Notes under the pieces: generated by a model | The model's input: the letters and a program-made list of their open reading frames with translations, nothing else | The model's database searches: none | What the model was told of the DNA's origin: nothing | Shown: positions 12,223 to 23,404 of the stretch, one piece after another | How the letters are laid out: the number at the start of each line of letters is the position of its first letter | Position numbering within the stretch: the first letter of the stretch is position 1 | Position numbers and translations under genes: made by a program | Source: Saposhnikovia divaricata | Taxonomy: Eukaryota; Streptophyta; Magnoliopsida; Apiales; Apiaceae | Direction of reading: 5' to 3' | DNA: 64,000 bases | Assembly (NCBI GenBank): GCA_036435485.1 | Contig: CM071598.1 | Location: forward strand, 202,471,148 to 202,535,147

Positions 12223-13193
12223 CTCCCTCTACTGCCTCCCTCGATCTCCCTGTTATCTCTCCCCCCTCCCTGTTTTTTTTTTTTCTGACTACCACCCAAC
12301 AACAAATCTCTCTCGTTGCCGCCTCTCTGCCGATTACAACCACAACAACGACAACCCTTCCCTAAATCGAACATAACCACCCTCTCCCATCATCTCTCTC
12401 GTCGACATCACAGTCTCTCCTCCCTCCGTTCGCCTCTAAAAACCACCACCACCACCATCAATCCCGTTTGTACCACCACCCACGACACACCACTCCACTT
12501 CTCAACATCACCAATTCAATTCCGCCCACTCAATCTCCACTCTCTTCGACCCCATAAATCTCTCCCTCGACTCCCTCATCTAATATCTCTGACTCTCAAA
12601 TCTATCTCTCTCTACTCGACTTCGAATAACCAACACCACCACCGCAACGGTGGTGGTCGTTTCTTCCCCCTTCCCCGACAAGAACCGAACACACATACAT
12701 GTACCAGATTTTACAACACCAATTTAACAAGACAATTAATAGAAAAATGAAAGACAGAAAAATAAACTACCTCCTCTGTTTTTATGCGTGTAATACGTGT
12801 TGGGTTTGTTTGGGAATAAAAGAGACTGGTATGGTTGGTGTTGTATCTGTTAATGCAGTGACCAACCGGTTTTATAACAAAAATTAGATATTGTTTCTAT
12901 AATCATGAAGCTGATAATATTTGTTTAAAATAATTAAAAAGATTAAATCATGGGGACAAAATAATTGTAAAATTTCTAGTGGACATAATGCCTAATTATT
13001 GTCTTTTAAGTGGTAATTAATAAATTAAAAAGAAATACAAATGGGGGACAAATTGAAATGATATAATGATGAAAATATTTAATATAATATTTAATAAAAA
13101 GAGTTCGTTTTTCTCCCGCTGACTAATTAAAACGAGACTCTAAAATTCGGCTCAAAATTAAAAATATTATTCGAAAATTCGTGGTTATTACAT

Positions 13194-13297
13194 TTAGTTA
13201 CAGATAGACTACATAGCAACAACATAAGTGATAAAAAGAAAGATGTTAGTTACAGATAAACTACATAGCAGCAACATAAGTGATAAAAAGAAAGATG
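13194..13297. repeat. 52-bp tandem repeat, two copies
   Basis: TTAGTTACAGATAGACTACA begins at 13194 and recurs with few changes at 13246. The sequence left of the solo LTR (AGAGAGATGTTTAG at 9146-9159) resembles the unit end (AAAGAAAGATGTTAG), so the LTR may have inserted at the edge of this small array. 13298-13700 holds nothing recognisable. Confidence 0.75.
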
Positions 13298-13701
13298 GTC
13301 CACATGATGATCAAGCTAATGAAGTATTGAAGTAATTAACAAGCCTGACCCACATAAGCAACTTCCATTTTATAGGTATTGTTTATCATAACGTGGGTAA
13401 TGAGTTTATGTATTCCCATTAATTTTATTTTTGGTCACCCCTATAAGTTGATCACAAAAAAATTAACAACCCATCAAAATAAGTAGTTCAAAAATATATT
13501 CAAATTCAAATTATTATATTCGTTTCAATAAGAACATACTTTTAATATAATAAAGTCAATAAAATAAAAATTCAACAATTTCAGAAAGCGAGAGCCATGG
13601 TGAAAGACCTTAATTTGAACATAAACTATAAATCTACTAGATATTTATCTGATATTTTGGCTTGCTTATTTAATTGTATAATTTACTTATTTTTAATAAA
13701 A

Positions 13702-13703
<2 letters not shown>

Positions 13704-13746
<43 letters not shown>
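13704..13746. repeat. AT/TA microsatellite
   Basis: A pure AT dinucleotide run followed by a short CA run. Confidence 0.95.
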
Positions 13747-13751
<5 letters not shown>

Positions 13752-13805
13752 TGTATTTTCATACATGAATTTACTGATACAGTTTAATGGTCACGCTCTG
13801 GTGAG

Positions 13806-14050
13806 AATGAGAACAGTGAGAACACACATATTCACTACATTTCAAGCTATTTTAAAGGGCCCCGCTAGGGGCATCTTCACAAAAAAAATCTTATAATTCT
13901 ACCCTCTATACATTCATAAAAAAAATTAAAATGAGAACAATGAGAACACACATATTCGCTACATTTCAAGCTATTTTAAAGCACCCCGCTAGGGGAATCT
14001 TCACACAAAAGTCTTATAATTCTACCCTCTATCCATTCATAAAAAAATTA
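13806..14050. repeat. Tandem duplication, unit about 124 bp
   Basis: AATGAGAACAGTGAGAACAC at 13806 is repeated from about 13930, both copies continuing through CTACATTTCAAGCTATTTTA and CCCCGCTAGGGG. Near 14072 the reverse complement of part of the unit appears (GCTTGAAATGTGGTCTCATTG), so the region can fold back on itself. It leads into the palindrome at 14103 and the Helitron end at 14620. Confidence 0.75.
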
Positions 14051-14102
14051 ACAAAAAAATTAAAAATTGCTTGAAATGTGGTCTCATTGTTCTCCAACAT
14101 TT

Positions 14103-14146
14103 ACATATTATATTAACTATGAGGTCTCATAGTTAATATAATATGT
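14103..14146. repeat. Perfect 21-bp inverted repeat with 2-base spacer
   Basis: Arms at 14103-14123 and 14126-14146 are exact reverse complements (inner ends ACTATGAG / CTCATAGT). Near-perfect AT-rich palindromes this short-spaced can extrude as cruciforms. It lies inside the probable Helitron interior. Confidence 0.9.
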
Positions 14147-14593
14147 TCTTGATATTATATGAGGTTTAATGTTTTGGAGCCATTTAATGTTTTAGAGCTA
14201 TGGGGGTGAAGGGATTATCATTTCCGCATTTGAATAATGAAAGACAATTTATTATTGTTTTCAATTAGAGAACAATATTTGTAAAAATATTTATTACTTT
14301 TATTGCAGATTTTGATGGATTAAATAAATTTTCAACATTGTTAAAATAGAATTGTATGCTACTTTTTTATATAAATTTTAGCATATCATTATTTTATTAA
14401 ATACTTATATAACTGTATATAATATCTTTCTAAGAATTGATTATTTATATAATTGCATACAATATCTTTTTAAGAAATTAATCAAATTTGTTAAATTTTT
14501 GGCATTGTCAATTTAAATTAAATAAGATGTTTTAAGAAATCAATCAAATTTGTTAAATTTTTGGTATTATCATTTTAAATTAAATAATATGTC

Positions 14594-14620
14594 GTGTACG
14601 AAGTACGGGCAAAATGCTAG
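14594..14620 (+). mobile_element. Helitron 3' terminus (5' end not located)
   Basis: A short hairpin with stem GTAC/GTAC around GAA (14596-14606) is followed by GGGCAAAATG and CTAG (14617-14620), then T. The arrangement matches the two other Helitron ends in this window (5929-5955 and 31388-31414). The upstream 13.8-14.6 kb sequence is probably the element body, but I could not fix the TC start. Confidence 0.6.
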
Positions 14621-14735
14621 TATCTATAATAATTGCTTAATTTTTAAACAACTCGGTAAAAAATGATATGAGCACCGGTCAATATTGTTATTTTACCTAA
14701 TTCTCATCCGGTCAACTCATGCGGGAATCAATCCC

Positions 14736-14764
14736 TTTGGCTTTGGCTTTGGCTTTGGCTTTGC
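14736..14764. repeat. TTTGGC hexanucleotide repeat, about 4.8 units
   Basis: A tandem TTTGGC run directly upstream of a Tourist-like MITE. Confidence 0.9.
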
Positions 14765-14780
14765 TAAAAAATTAATCTTA

Positions 14781-15165
14781 GAGGATCTTCAATGGTGTTG
14801 GCTAAATTAGTTGGCTAAAATGATATAAAATACTGATTATGTAAAATTTACTGAACCTGTAAGGTATTGTGCTCTAATGGTACTGGCTATAATGATTGAC
14901 TATATTTTAAAAATGGTATGTTATTATTATTTCAAGTTGTTATAAATAAAATATATTATTTTATTAAGGTAATAGATGATGTGGAATTTTCATACAGGTC
15001 TCTACAGGTTCGACAAATATAGTCAACATCACGGGGTTGGCTAAATTTTTAGACAACAGTAATGTTTGGTTGGAATGGATTTTTTTTTACATATTCTCTA
15101 TAAATTTTATTTATGGTATCAATTATCCAATTTTACCTAAAGGTTTTAGAGGGTTGGAGATGCTC
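14781..15165. mobile_element. Tourist-like (PIF/Harbinger) MITE, 385 bp
   Basis: The ends GAGGATCTTCAATGGTG and, inverted, GAGCATCTCCAACCCTCT form imperfect terminal inverted repeats, and TTA flanks both sides (14778-14780, 15166-15168). Those features fit PIF/Harbinger MITEs. A diverged copy lies in the opposite orientation at about 60828-61123, sharing AAGGTATTGT and GGCTATAATGATTG, which supports element status. A 65-codon frame inside it is spurious. Confidence 0.75.
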
Positions 15166-15181
15166 TTACTTAGTTTACTTA

Positions 15182-15387
15182 GTGCCTGTTTGACACAACA
15201 TTTCTTAAGGATTTATGGACTTATTTTCGGATAAAAATTTTATATTTTGATAATTTCTTTTATACAAGTATTTAATGTATGTTTGAAATTTAATAAGTTG
15301 CAAATATAAGTTTGAAAGTTAGGAATCTCTAACTTCGCCTTAAAATAAATTGACTTATTCTGGAAAAAAGTTCTCCCAAACACCCCC
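15182..15387. mobile_element. Tourist-like MITE, 206 bp, copy 1 of a second family
   Basis: It begins GTGCCTGTTTGAC and ends CCCAAACACCCCC, with TTA on both sides (15179-15181, 15388-15390). Its body (TACAAGTATTTAATGTATG, TTAGGAATCTCTAACTT) matches the copy at 17347-17576. Confidence 0.75.
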
Positions 15388-16359
15388 TTAATTTATATGT
15401 TACTCATGTTTTGATGAATCAAAAATTAATGGATTCTTTCAAAATTATACAAGTTAAAGAATTTTCTTTTGCAATCTCAAATGCAACATTTGTAACATTC
15501 TTTGCAATTCCAAATGCAATATTTACAATCTTATAGGTAAATTTTGGTCATATTTTTAAAAAAAAAATTAAAAAATTGAGTATTTTTGATAATTTGCCAA
15601 AATTAATTTGGTTACCATTTCTTCATACTCGATTTATTTTATAAACTAAATAAACATGCAAGTTTTTTTCCTATTTTTTCATTTTGAACCTACAATTTTT
15701 CACTATAATTAATTTAAATTATCGTTCTTTACAAATACTAGTAGTCACCAAGTACAAATAGCAGTGTAATAGCTCCAACAAAAAAACTAGCATACTAGTA
15801 CTAATCACTTTGATGAACCAACAAATCACTTTGATGAACCAACAAAATAAATAGGTAATAAATTCGTTTCATTGAGCGTACTTTATTTTTTGTGTTTTGT
15901 TGAAGTAACATAAATATTTTCTCAACCTTAAAACTAGTGAGGTTTTATTATCAAATTTAAGGTGTATAAAAAAATATAATTCTATCTTCTTTGTGTTTCG
16001 TTCAAGTAACGTATATTTTTTCTATTTAAAGTAAGTGAGATTTTATCATGTCGTCTAGTATTAAAAGAACATAACTTTATTTTTTTAATATTTAGTCTAA
16101 GGCCCTTTCCCTCTGTTTGGAATTTCTTACAGCTAATAGCACCAATTTTTTCTAGAAAACAAGTGAACATTTATTTGATAAATTTTAAAAATGATAATCT
16201 AGTTCATGTTAGAAAACTAACTAAAAAGGCATCACATCTTATAGTTCGAGTTTCTTGTATGCTCAATAACTACACCGTGTTTGAGTCTTCTCCATAAAAT
16301 TTGTTGGAGACGATCATGTATGATTCTTTAAAGATTTAATGAGAAGTTTGTTTTGTTTC
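15388..16359. other. AT-rich intergenic DNA
   Basis: No gene seen. A 20-bp unit containing TCACTTTGATGAACCAAC occurs twice in tandem near 15806-15846. A diverged pair of segments near 15890 and 15990 (GTTCAAGTAACGTATATTTTT type) suggests an old local duplication. Confidence 0.4.
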
Positions 16360-16423
16360 AAAAAAAAAAATTGACAAAATATTTGAGAAAATGACCAAAA
16401 TAACATAAAAACACAACCCACCA

Positions 16424-17179
16424 CCTGCCCAAAATATCCATTGGCGCGCGGAGTGCCCGAAATAACCAGGAGACCTCGCATTTGCGGTGTGCGTACATGG
16501 AACACGCATGTTCAGTATGCACATCTGGGGTAACGCATCTCCCAGATGCGCAATGACATCATATGACGTCATTATCTCACTTGAAGTTCCGGCGTCTCTC
16601 TCCTCTCTCGGTCGCCTCAAAATCGTCACCCTCCGTTCTACATCCTCCGGCAACCTCCACCAAAACTGAAGACACCAAAACGATGCCCACAGCTTCCTCT
16701 CCACTTTACCATCTTCATTTGTTGATTTCTGGCACTGAAGGGGCGTGCACGAACCAATCGGAAAACTAGATCGGAAAAAAGGTTCAAATTGGGTATTTCG
16801 ATTCCGGCAAAACAAATGAAATCGAATGGTATAGACATGTATAAGGTGAAAAGGCGAACATTTTGATATATAATATGCTAGTGCTCGATGCCTGTAAAGT
16901 ACTGAGCATATTGGTCAAAGTTTTGCTCGAAAAATCGATTCTGGCGCGAGTTGAAGACGATGAACAGTCGCTAGGGATACGCATGTTGTACATGCGTATC
17001 TAAAGCCACCATGTCCAACATGCACATCCTAGGTTACTTTTCACATTCACAGAATTGATTTTAACATAGTCCACGCAGTGTGCATATACGTAGCCTCCCT
17101 ATCCCTGTACGCACAGCGCAAATGCGTAGTCATTTGGTTATTTTGGACAATTTTACCGCCAATCGTTATTTTGGGCACA
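16424..17179. mobile_element. Foldback/MITE-like element with about 77-bp inverted arms
   Basis: The left arm (16424-16500) and the reverse complement of the right arm (17103-17179) share GCCCAAAATA, ATTGGCG, AAATAACCA, CGCATTTGCG and TGTGCGTACA in order. Between them lie further palindromes: CGCATCTCCCAGATGCG (16534-16550), a 25-base hairpin at 16976-17000, and ATGACGTCAT. Outer homology is weaker and I could not fix target duplications. Several frames through the region (up to 159 codons) are not protein-like. The structure suggests a foldback or Mutator-type MITE. Confidence 0.6.
16976..17000. repeat. Perfect hairpin, 11-bp stem and 3-base loop
   Basis: GATACGCATGT and ACATGCGTATC are exact reverse complements around TGT. 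It sits inside the foldback element. Confidence 0.9.
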
Positions 17180-17346
17180 ACACTTTATAATTTGGTTATT
17201 GAGGGCTTTCACCCAAAATAGTTTTGGTTAAAAAATTGTTTTTAAAGAAAGAAATCGATAAAAAGATTGATTATTTTGCAGAAGTATCAAACAAAACTTA
17301 TCTTGCCACATTATCCCATACCATATCAATAGAGGGACCAGATTTA

Positions 17347-17576
17347 GGGCTTGTTTGGGAAAATTTAAAATAAGTCCTTATGGACTTATTTTCAGGTAAA
17401 ATTTTTATATTTTGATACTTTTTTTATACAAGTATTTAATGTATGTTTGAGATTCTATAAGTTGCAAAAAAAAAGGTTAACTTTTTTCTAAAAAAAGTTA
17501 GGAATCTCTCACTTTATCTTAAAATAAGTTGACTTATTCTAAAAATAAGTCCCCCCAAACACCCCCTTAACATTTT
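17347..17576. mobile_element. Tourist-like MITE, 230 bp, copy 2
   Basis: It begins GGGCTTGTTTGGG and ends CCCAAACACCCCC, with TTA on both sides (17344-17346, 17577-17579). The body is homologous to 15182-15387 but carries extra A/T runs. Confidence 0.78.
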
Positions 17577-17779
17577 GTAGCTCAAGCTCAACTTCCCAAA
17601 CTCCCATCTCCTTCTTTATCATCATAATTAGCAGGCCCTTTTGAACGTACACAAATTCAGTAGCTTATCCAGTAGCGTGTTTATATAAGCAATCTCATCA
17701 ATTGCAGCTTCCTTTTTAATAAAGACTTCACAGCATTTGTTAATGTGAATAGGGATTGAGGCCTTGTACGATGAACATA

Positions 17780-17975
17780 ATCCGAAAATTAGGGATGAGC
17801 AAAAAATCGAATTTAAATCGAAACCGATCAAAAGAGAACCGAAAAAATCGAAACCAAGATCGAACCGGCGGTTGCCATTTTTTATTTTTAAAAACTGAGA
17901 CTTTCGGTTCCGGTTCCGATTATAGGTTAAAGCCGAACCGGCTAAAATCGAACCAAATCGATTATTAAAATAAAT
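17780..17975. repeat. GAACCG/CGGTT-rich degenerate repeat
   Basis: Repeated ATCGAAACC, GAACCGG and CGGTTCCGGTTCC phrases lie in both orientations. Such sequence is common near plant hAT-type elements; no boundaries could be set. 17976-18624 adds a CA/TA microsatellite near 18319-18345 and no gene. Confidence 0.45.
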
Positions 17976-18624
17976 AAATATATAATTTAGAGTAAATTGC
18001 ACTTTGTGTACCTGAACTTCGCTGAAGACACCACTTGAAATACCATATTTTAAAATCTATCACGTGCATTACTGAACAAACGATTTACTTACAATTAATG
18101 TACCGCCGTCTATTTGTGCCTAACGTCGTTACAAAGTTAGGGGTAAAACAGTCTTTTCATTACCTTTTCTTGCTTCAACTTTTCCAGTATACAAAGTATA
18201 CTCTTTCTGTGCTCTCGATACACACAAACTTATATATATAACGATCTTCAAATATAAATACAAATGTTTATATTTATAAACAAACTCAAATACAAATGTT
18301 TGTATGTTACCATTACAGTATATATATATATACACACACACACAAGTATGCGTAACTATTACAAAACACTACCTGAGCACTATAACTCAGCACTTGCAAA
18401 AACTGCGCTAAGATCACAAGAATCATGGAATGAGAGGTGCCATCAACGTCGGTAAGGAGTGAAGACAGTGCAGTCATGAGCTTTCTTGTCTCTATGAAAG
18501 AGTGAATTTACTTACAGTATTGCACAAAGTTCGGTTTCGGAGCAAAACCACCCTAAACCGAACCGTGCTCTCCCCTACCGAAAATGTCTAGCATTTTGTA
18601 TTATTTACAAATTACAACACCATT

Positions 18625-19136
18625 TGATAAAGTAGTATCGTGAATATAATCGATTATATAGCCAATACCTAATCGCAAAAAAAAGGAAACATCCTTTTTT
18701 CCTAATAGTAACAATAATTACGGTAACTTCTCGTGTTACATATGTCAACATCCCCCCTCAAACTCAAGATACAAGTATCGAGAGTTTGTAAAATAATTGT
18801 TACCCAACGAGAAACAATCATCGGATTATCACAATCGTTCATCGTCATCGTTTTGAATCTTGAAACGATTGTCTAATCTTGTTGTAAGTCGTCGCATTGT
18901 CGTAGGATTGGTACAGACTCTCCCACAAACCTATCATCATTATTGTGGTTTCGCCTCTTCGTCATTTTCGTTAATAATCTTGAGCTCTTGATATCATGAT
19001 AAGAAACTTTAATTCGTTTAAATATAATGATCGCTTATATAGCCAATATCTAATCGCAATAAAGGAAACTAACATTTTTTCCTAATAATAATAATTACGA
19101 TAACTTCCCGTATTACATCATAATAATATGTCAACA
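18625..19136 (-). mobile_element. TRIM retrotransposon, 512 bp, with CCATT target duplication
   Basis: On the minus strand the 5' LTR (19136 to 18997) begins TGTTGACATA and ends TTTCTTATCA. It is followed by TGATATCAAGAGC (18996-18984), a variant of the initiator-Met tRNA primer site. The interior (about 235 bp) ends in the purine tract GAGTTTGAGGGGGGA, followed by the 3' LTR (18750 to 18625), also starting TGTTGACATA. Perfect CCATT duplications flank it (18620-18624, 19137-19141). The two LTRs (140 and 126 bp) share GCGATTAG, TTGGCTATATAA and AATTATT but have clearly diverged, so the insertion is old. The interior cannot encode gag or pol. Confidence 0.88.
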
Positions 19137-20575
19137 CCATTGATAACACAAGAAGACGTTATCTCGGCTAGACTGGCAATTTATCATATGAAACGAAAAC
19201 ACGACACGAAAATACACAAAAATTTAGTATTTATGTTTGTATTTGGGTACACTACACGAAAATACACGAACACGAAAATACAAAAATACACGACCGAGAT
19301 TTAGTGTTGATTTTGTGTTTACCTTTGGATACAGGATACGGCACGAAGTACATGAAATAAATAAATATACATATAAATATTAATATTTATATAAGATATA
19401 TTTATATTTATATCAAATAAATTAATATTTATTTATAGTATTATACATAATTTTATAATGTTGTTTGTAAATATGATGTGAATATATATATTTAGTACAT
19501 GTTTGTAATAATTTCACTGAAAATATTAGTATTTAAACATTTTATTTATTTAAATTTATTTTTAATTTTATTTAACACGACACGAAAAATACATACGAAT
19601 TTATCCGAACACGAAAGTACACATACCTTAATGGATCGTGTTTGAATTTAACGTTCAGGTAAACGAAACATGAAAATGTACGACACGAAAAAATACGACA
19701 CGAGCGAATTGCCAAATTTAAGTGAAAATTTCCAGATAAATTATCATAAGCAACACTAAATAGGCAGGCAACTTGTAAACAAACTTACAATCCAGTCAGC
19801 GCAATCAGATTTCTACCTAGCTAGTAAATACAATTCTAGAATTATCAAATATGGAAGTATGATAATAACCACTTTCACCACTAGGTAAATTTTAAAGTTA
19901 AAACTTTGTTAATTTAAGAAAATGTTGGTTCGAAAAAGATTTTTTAATAAAAATGATTTAAGTCTTAATATCTTAATACTCCTACAGGCTACAACCATTC
20001 GATTACAAATAACAAATTTGGTCAAGTGTAACTATTTTTCTTGCATTTCCTCGAATAAATTGTCAACCAAATTAATATGAACAATTAATAACTTTATATG
20101 AAATTTTTGTGACAAAAGTACTTGTGGAATAATTCTTGGCATGTAAATATGTAATAAATTAAAAAGGTGACTATCATATATGAAAAAAAAATTAAAAAAT
20201 ATGTTTGCATAAACTCATAATATATAATTCACACATAACTGGTGAAGACATCTCAATATAACATGTGCACATTTCACAAATATAACCTTTTATGCATATA
20301 TTTAATAATGTATGATTTTAATTTTCAACTTATTTTTTTGGTATGTTGGGTATTAGAGTAAACCGAAAGGATGAGGAAAACATTTTAAAATTAATCTAAC
20401 ATGCAAATCTAAAAATGTAGAATTGTACATCGTACAATTTTATTTTCTAAAAATGTAGAGTTGTAGATCGTACAATTTTATTTTAATATAATATCAACAT
20501 GTATCTTGCACCGCCAACAAATACACAATAATCCACCACAGATTAGTTCAAAAGTGCTAAAAAATTGGTACATAT
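19137..20575. repeat. Segmental repeat, copy 1 of 3
   Basis: It begins CCATTGATAACACAA and continues through an ACACGAAAATACACGA-rich AT segment. It then contains GGCAGGCAACTTGTAAACAAA, GAAAATGTTGGTTCGAAAAAG, AATTTGGTCAAGTGTAACTA and TTCTTGGCATGTAAATATGT. The same ordered blocks recur at 21262-22620 and 23405-24235. It is non-coding. Confidence 0.8.
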
Positions 20576-20599
20576 TGGTCATTGACTTGTCTATATAAA

Positions 20600-21215
20600 A
20601 AACTCGAATGCTCTTATTCTAATCGATATGAGATGTTACAAACGCCCCCTCTTATCGGGTCGACGTACTCGTCGAGCCCACAAACACACTTACTGAACCC
20701 GGTCAGTGTCTCTACACTTTCGGCCGGGCAGAGCTCTGATACCATTTGTTACAACCTGGGTCAAATCCCGAGCATTTTTTTGAAAATCGGGTCGAGTTCC
20801 GATTGCGAATCTGAAATAAGCCAAAGTATACGGGCCCAAATGCAGCCAACTTGGGTAGTCCACAAGCCCACCACAGGCCCCCAAAAGATCATGATTTGTT
20901 GGTGCACTTTGTAGTAGTACTTTGCCTTATAAACTGAATTAAAGTCCAAAATCTTCTCGATGTGAGACTGGGGTGTTACAAACTCCCCTACTTAAACTAC
21001 TGACGTCCTCGTCAGTCCTGAACAGATATCCCATAGGTCCAAGATTGTTCCTCTCTAGCCATTGTGGGATAATACCGGTTGGCTTCGCGTCCCCATCTCC
21101 GGACCTCTATCCATTGTGGGATAATACCACCAGTCTTCGTGTTCGTACCTCCGACAACTTGACGAATCAAACTTTCGAGAATCGGCTATGATACTATGTG
21201 TTACAACCCGGGTAA
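20600..21215 (-). mobile_element. TRIM-like cluster sharing LTRs (LTR-internal-LTR-internal-LTR)
   Basis: Read on the minus strand, a 234-bp LTR (20980 to 20747) starts TGTAACACCCCAGTCTCACA and ends GGTTGTAACA. A perfect initiator-Met primer site TGGTATCAGAGC follows (20744-20733). About 105 bp further on lies the purine tract GATAAGAGGGGG, then another LTR start TGTAACATCTCATATCGA (20641 leftward, decayed). To the right, purine-rich AGGGGAGTT abuts the middle LTR, and a second, mutated primer site (TAGTATCATAGC) lies next to a third LTR end at about 21199. The two interiors share AA-GCCCC-CTTA and GACGT-CTCGTC motifs. Tandem elements sharing LTRs are a known outcome of LTR recombination. Both outer LTRs are eroded. 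Confidence 0.6.
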
Positions 21216-21261
21216 TTACGGTAATTTCCCGTATTTCATCATAATAATATGTCAATACCAT

Positions 21262-22620
21262 TGATAACACAAAAAGGCATTATCTTAACACAAGTAGACA
21301 TTATCTCAGCTAGACTGACAATTTATCATATGACACGAAAATACGACATGAAACGACACAAAAATTTAGTATTTATCATAATCCCATATTTTATGTTTGT
21401 ATTTATGTTTATCTTTGGATACACGACACGAATTACACGAAATAAATAAATATACATATAAATATTAATATTTATATAAGAAGTATTTATATTTATATCA
21501 AATAAATCAATATTTATTTATAGTATTATACATAATTTTATACTATTGTTTGTAAATATGATATGGATATATATATATATATATATATATTTATTTATTT
21601 ATTTAGTAAATGATTGTAATAATTTTACAGAAAATAAATATTTAAATATTTTATTTAGTTATTTAAATTTTTATTTTTATTTAAAATTACACGAAAACAA
21701 GACACAAAAAATACATGATACAAATTTATACGAACACGAAAATACACGAACCCTAAATGGATCGTGTTTGGATTTAACGTTTAGATAAATGAAACATGAA
21801 AATGCATAACACGAAGATATACGACACGAACGAAAATTTAAGTAAAAATTTCAGCATAAATTATCATAAGCAACACCGAATAGGCAGGCAACTCGTAAAC
21901 AAACGTACAATCTAGTCAGCGTAATCAGATTTCTACCTAGTAAATACAATTCTAGAATTATCATATTTGGAAGTATGATAATAACCACTATCGAATTCAC
22001 CACTAGGTAAATTTTAAAGTTAAAACTTTGTTAATTTAAGAAAATGTTGGTTCGAAAAAGATTTTTTAATAAAAATGATTTAAATCTTAATATCTTAATA
22101 CTCATACAACCCATTCGATTAAAATAACAAATTTGGTCAAGTGTAACTATTTTTCTTGCAATTCTTCGAATAAATTGTCAACCAAATATATATGAACAAT
22201 TAATGACTTATATGAAATTTTTGTGGCAAAAGTACTTGTGGGATGAATTCTTGGCATGTAAATATGTAATAAATTAATAAGGTGACTGTCATATGAAAAA
22301 AAAGATTGAAAAATGTGTTTGCATAAACTCATAATATATGGATGAGGACATATTACATAATTCACATATAATTGGTGAAGACGTGTTATGTGCACATTTC
22401 ACAAACATGACATTTTATGCATATATTTAATATATAATGTCTGATTTTAATTTTTAACTTGTTTATTTGGTATGTTAGGTATTAGAGACTTAGAGTAAAC
22501 TAAAACGATGAGGAAAATATTTTTATATTGGTCGACATGCAAATCTAAAAACTCGTACAATATTATTTTAATATGATATCAACATATATCTTGCACAGGC
22601 AACAATCACAAAACAATCAC
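21262..22620. repeat. Segmental repeat, copy 2 of 3
   Basis: It begins CCATTGATAACAC just after a remnant of TRIM LTR sequence (AACTTCCCGTATTACATCATA type, near 21220-21255). It follows copy 1 block by block. Because the TRIM LTR piece and its downstream target base pairs are present here, this copy was probably duplicated after the TRIM at 18625-19136 inserted. A TA run lies at about 21565-21592. Confidence 0.8.
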
Positions 22621-23404
22621 TGAATTGACCATGCGATTGACTAGAAAGGTTCTTGTTGATCAGAGCAGGGTCGAGCTCGAGGGGGAGTTAACTTAGGAAC
22701 GTTGCCTACGCCTCCAAAATTATAGGAGCTACAACTTTTTTCTATAATATACATATTATTTAATATTAATAAAATGTTAATAAAAATATTATCTCACTCT
22801 TTTATGTTTCATTCAATATCAATGTTGTTTAAAATTTGAGTATAATGGACCTAAGGATACCTCTGGTAACAACCCTTAAGTTAAAAGAAGTATAGTAATA
22901 AATTAGGGACATTTTTAGAAATGTAAGATATGGATCTTATATTTACAAAAATGCCCCTGTGGGGCTACTTGATTTATAAGTACAAATTTGTTTTAACCTC
23001 TGGGTTGTTCCCTGGGGACATCCTCATGCCTATTATTCTATTAAAATTTTATATAGTATAAAGTCGAGATTCCGAAAAGTTCGGTTAATTTTAGTATTTT
23101 ATTCCAAATATTAAATATTTTATGTCTTAGTTGTTTTTTATTGCTGCCATTTTTTCAAATAATTTTATTAAAAAGGCAATTTTTTTTAAAAAAATAAGTA
23201 TCTTTGAAAAAAATAATTTTAAAAAATAAAATTAAAAAATCACCTAAAATATTAGAGTTGGATTTCACTTACGATCTCTTAATCGACTATTCGATCGAGA
23301 AAAAAATCTCATATAGAGTTTTTATCAATCCAACTCCAAACCAACATGCATCTACTCACTATTACTGCATTAGCAACTCAAGCAATAATCTAATATTCGA
23401 AACA
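22621..23404. other. Intergenic DNA, no gene seen
   Basis: AT-rich. A 72-codon frame (23204-23422) is low-complexity Lys/Ile and not convincing. Confidence 0.4.

Larger units (their letters stand above)
9160..13192 (-). mobile_element. Solo LTR of a large-LTR Ty3/gypsy-type element (4033 bp)
   Basis: On the plus strand the segment runs from TGTAACGCCCCC to GTGGTTATTACA. It is flanked by perfect 5-bp target duplications TTTAG (9155-9159 and 13193-13197). Reading the minus strand, it starts TGTAATAACCACGAATTTT and ends GGGGGCGTTACA. This parallels the start (TGTAAGAACCCCAAATTTT) and end (GGGGGTGTTACA) of the nested LTR at 39778-44592, so I orient it on the minus strand and place it in a related family. 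There is no primer binding site, purine tract or pol frame inside. Unequal recombination between the two LTRs of a former full element would leave this structure. It contains a 526-bp internal duplication and a long CT tract. Confidence 0.82.

Noticed and set aside
11975..12750. Frames of up to 144 codons on both strands around the CT run
   Set aside because: They are Arg-Glu or Ser-Leu repeats produced by the dinucleotide tract inside a solo LTR.
13597..13896. 99-codon frame with an Ile-Tyr repeat
   Set aside because: It runs through the AT microsatellite and the duplicated Helitron-like segment.
16336..16815. 159-codon minus-strand frame
   Set aside because: It lies across one arm of the foldback element, with overlapping frames in other phases and no recognisable domain.
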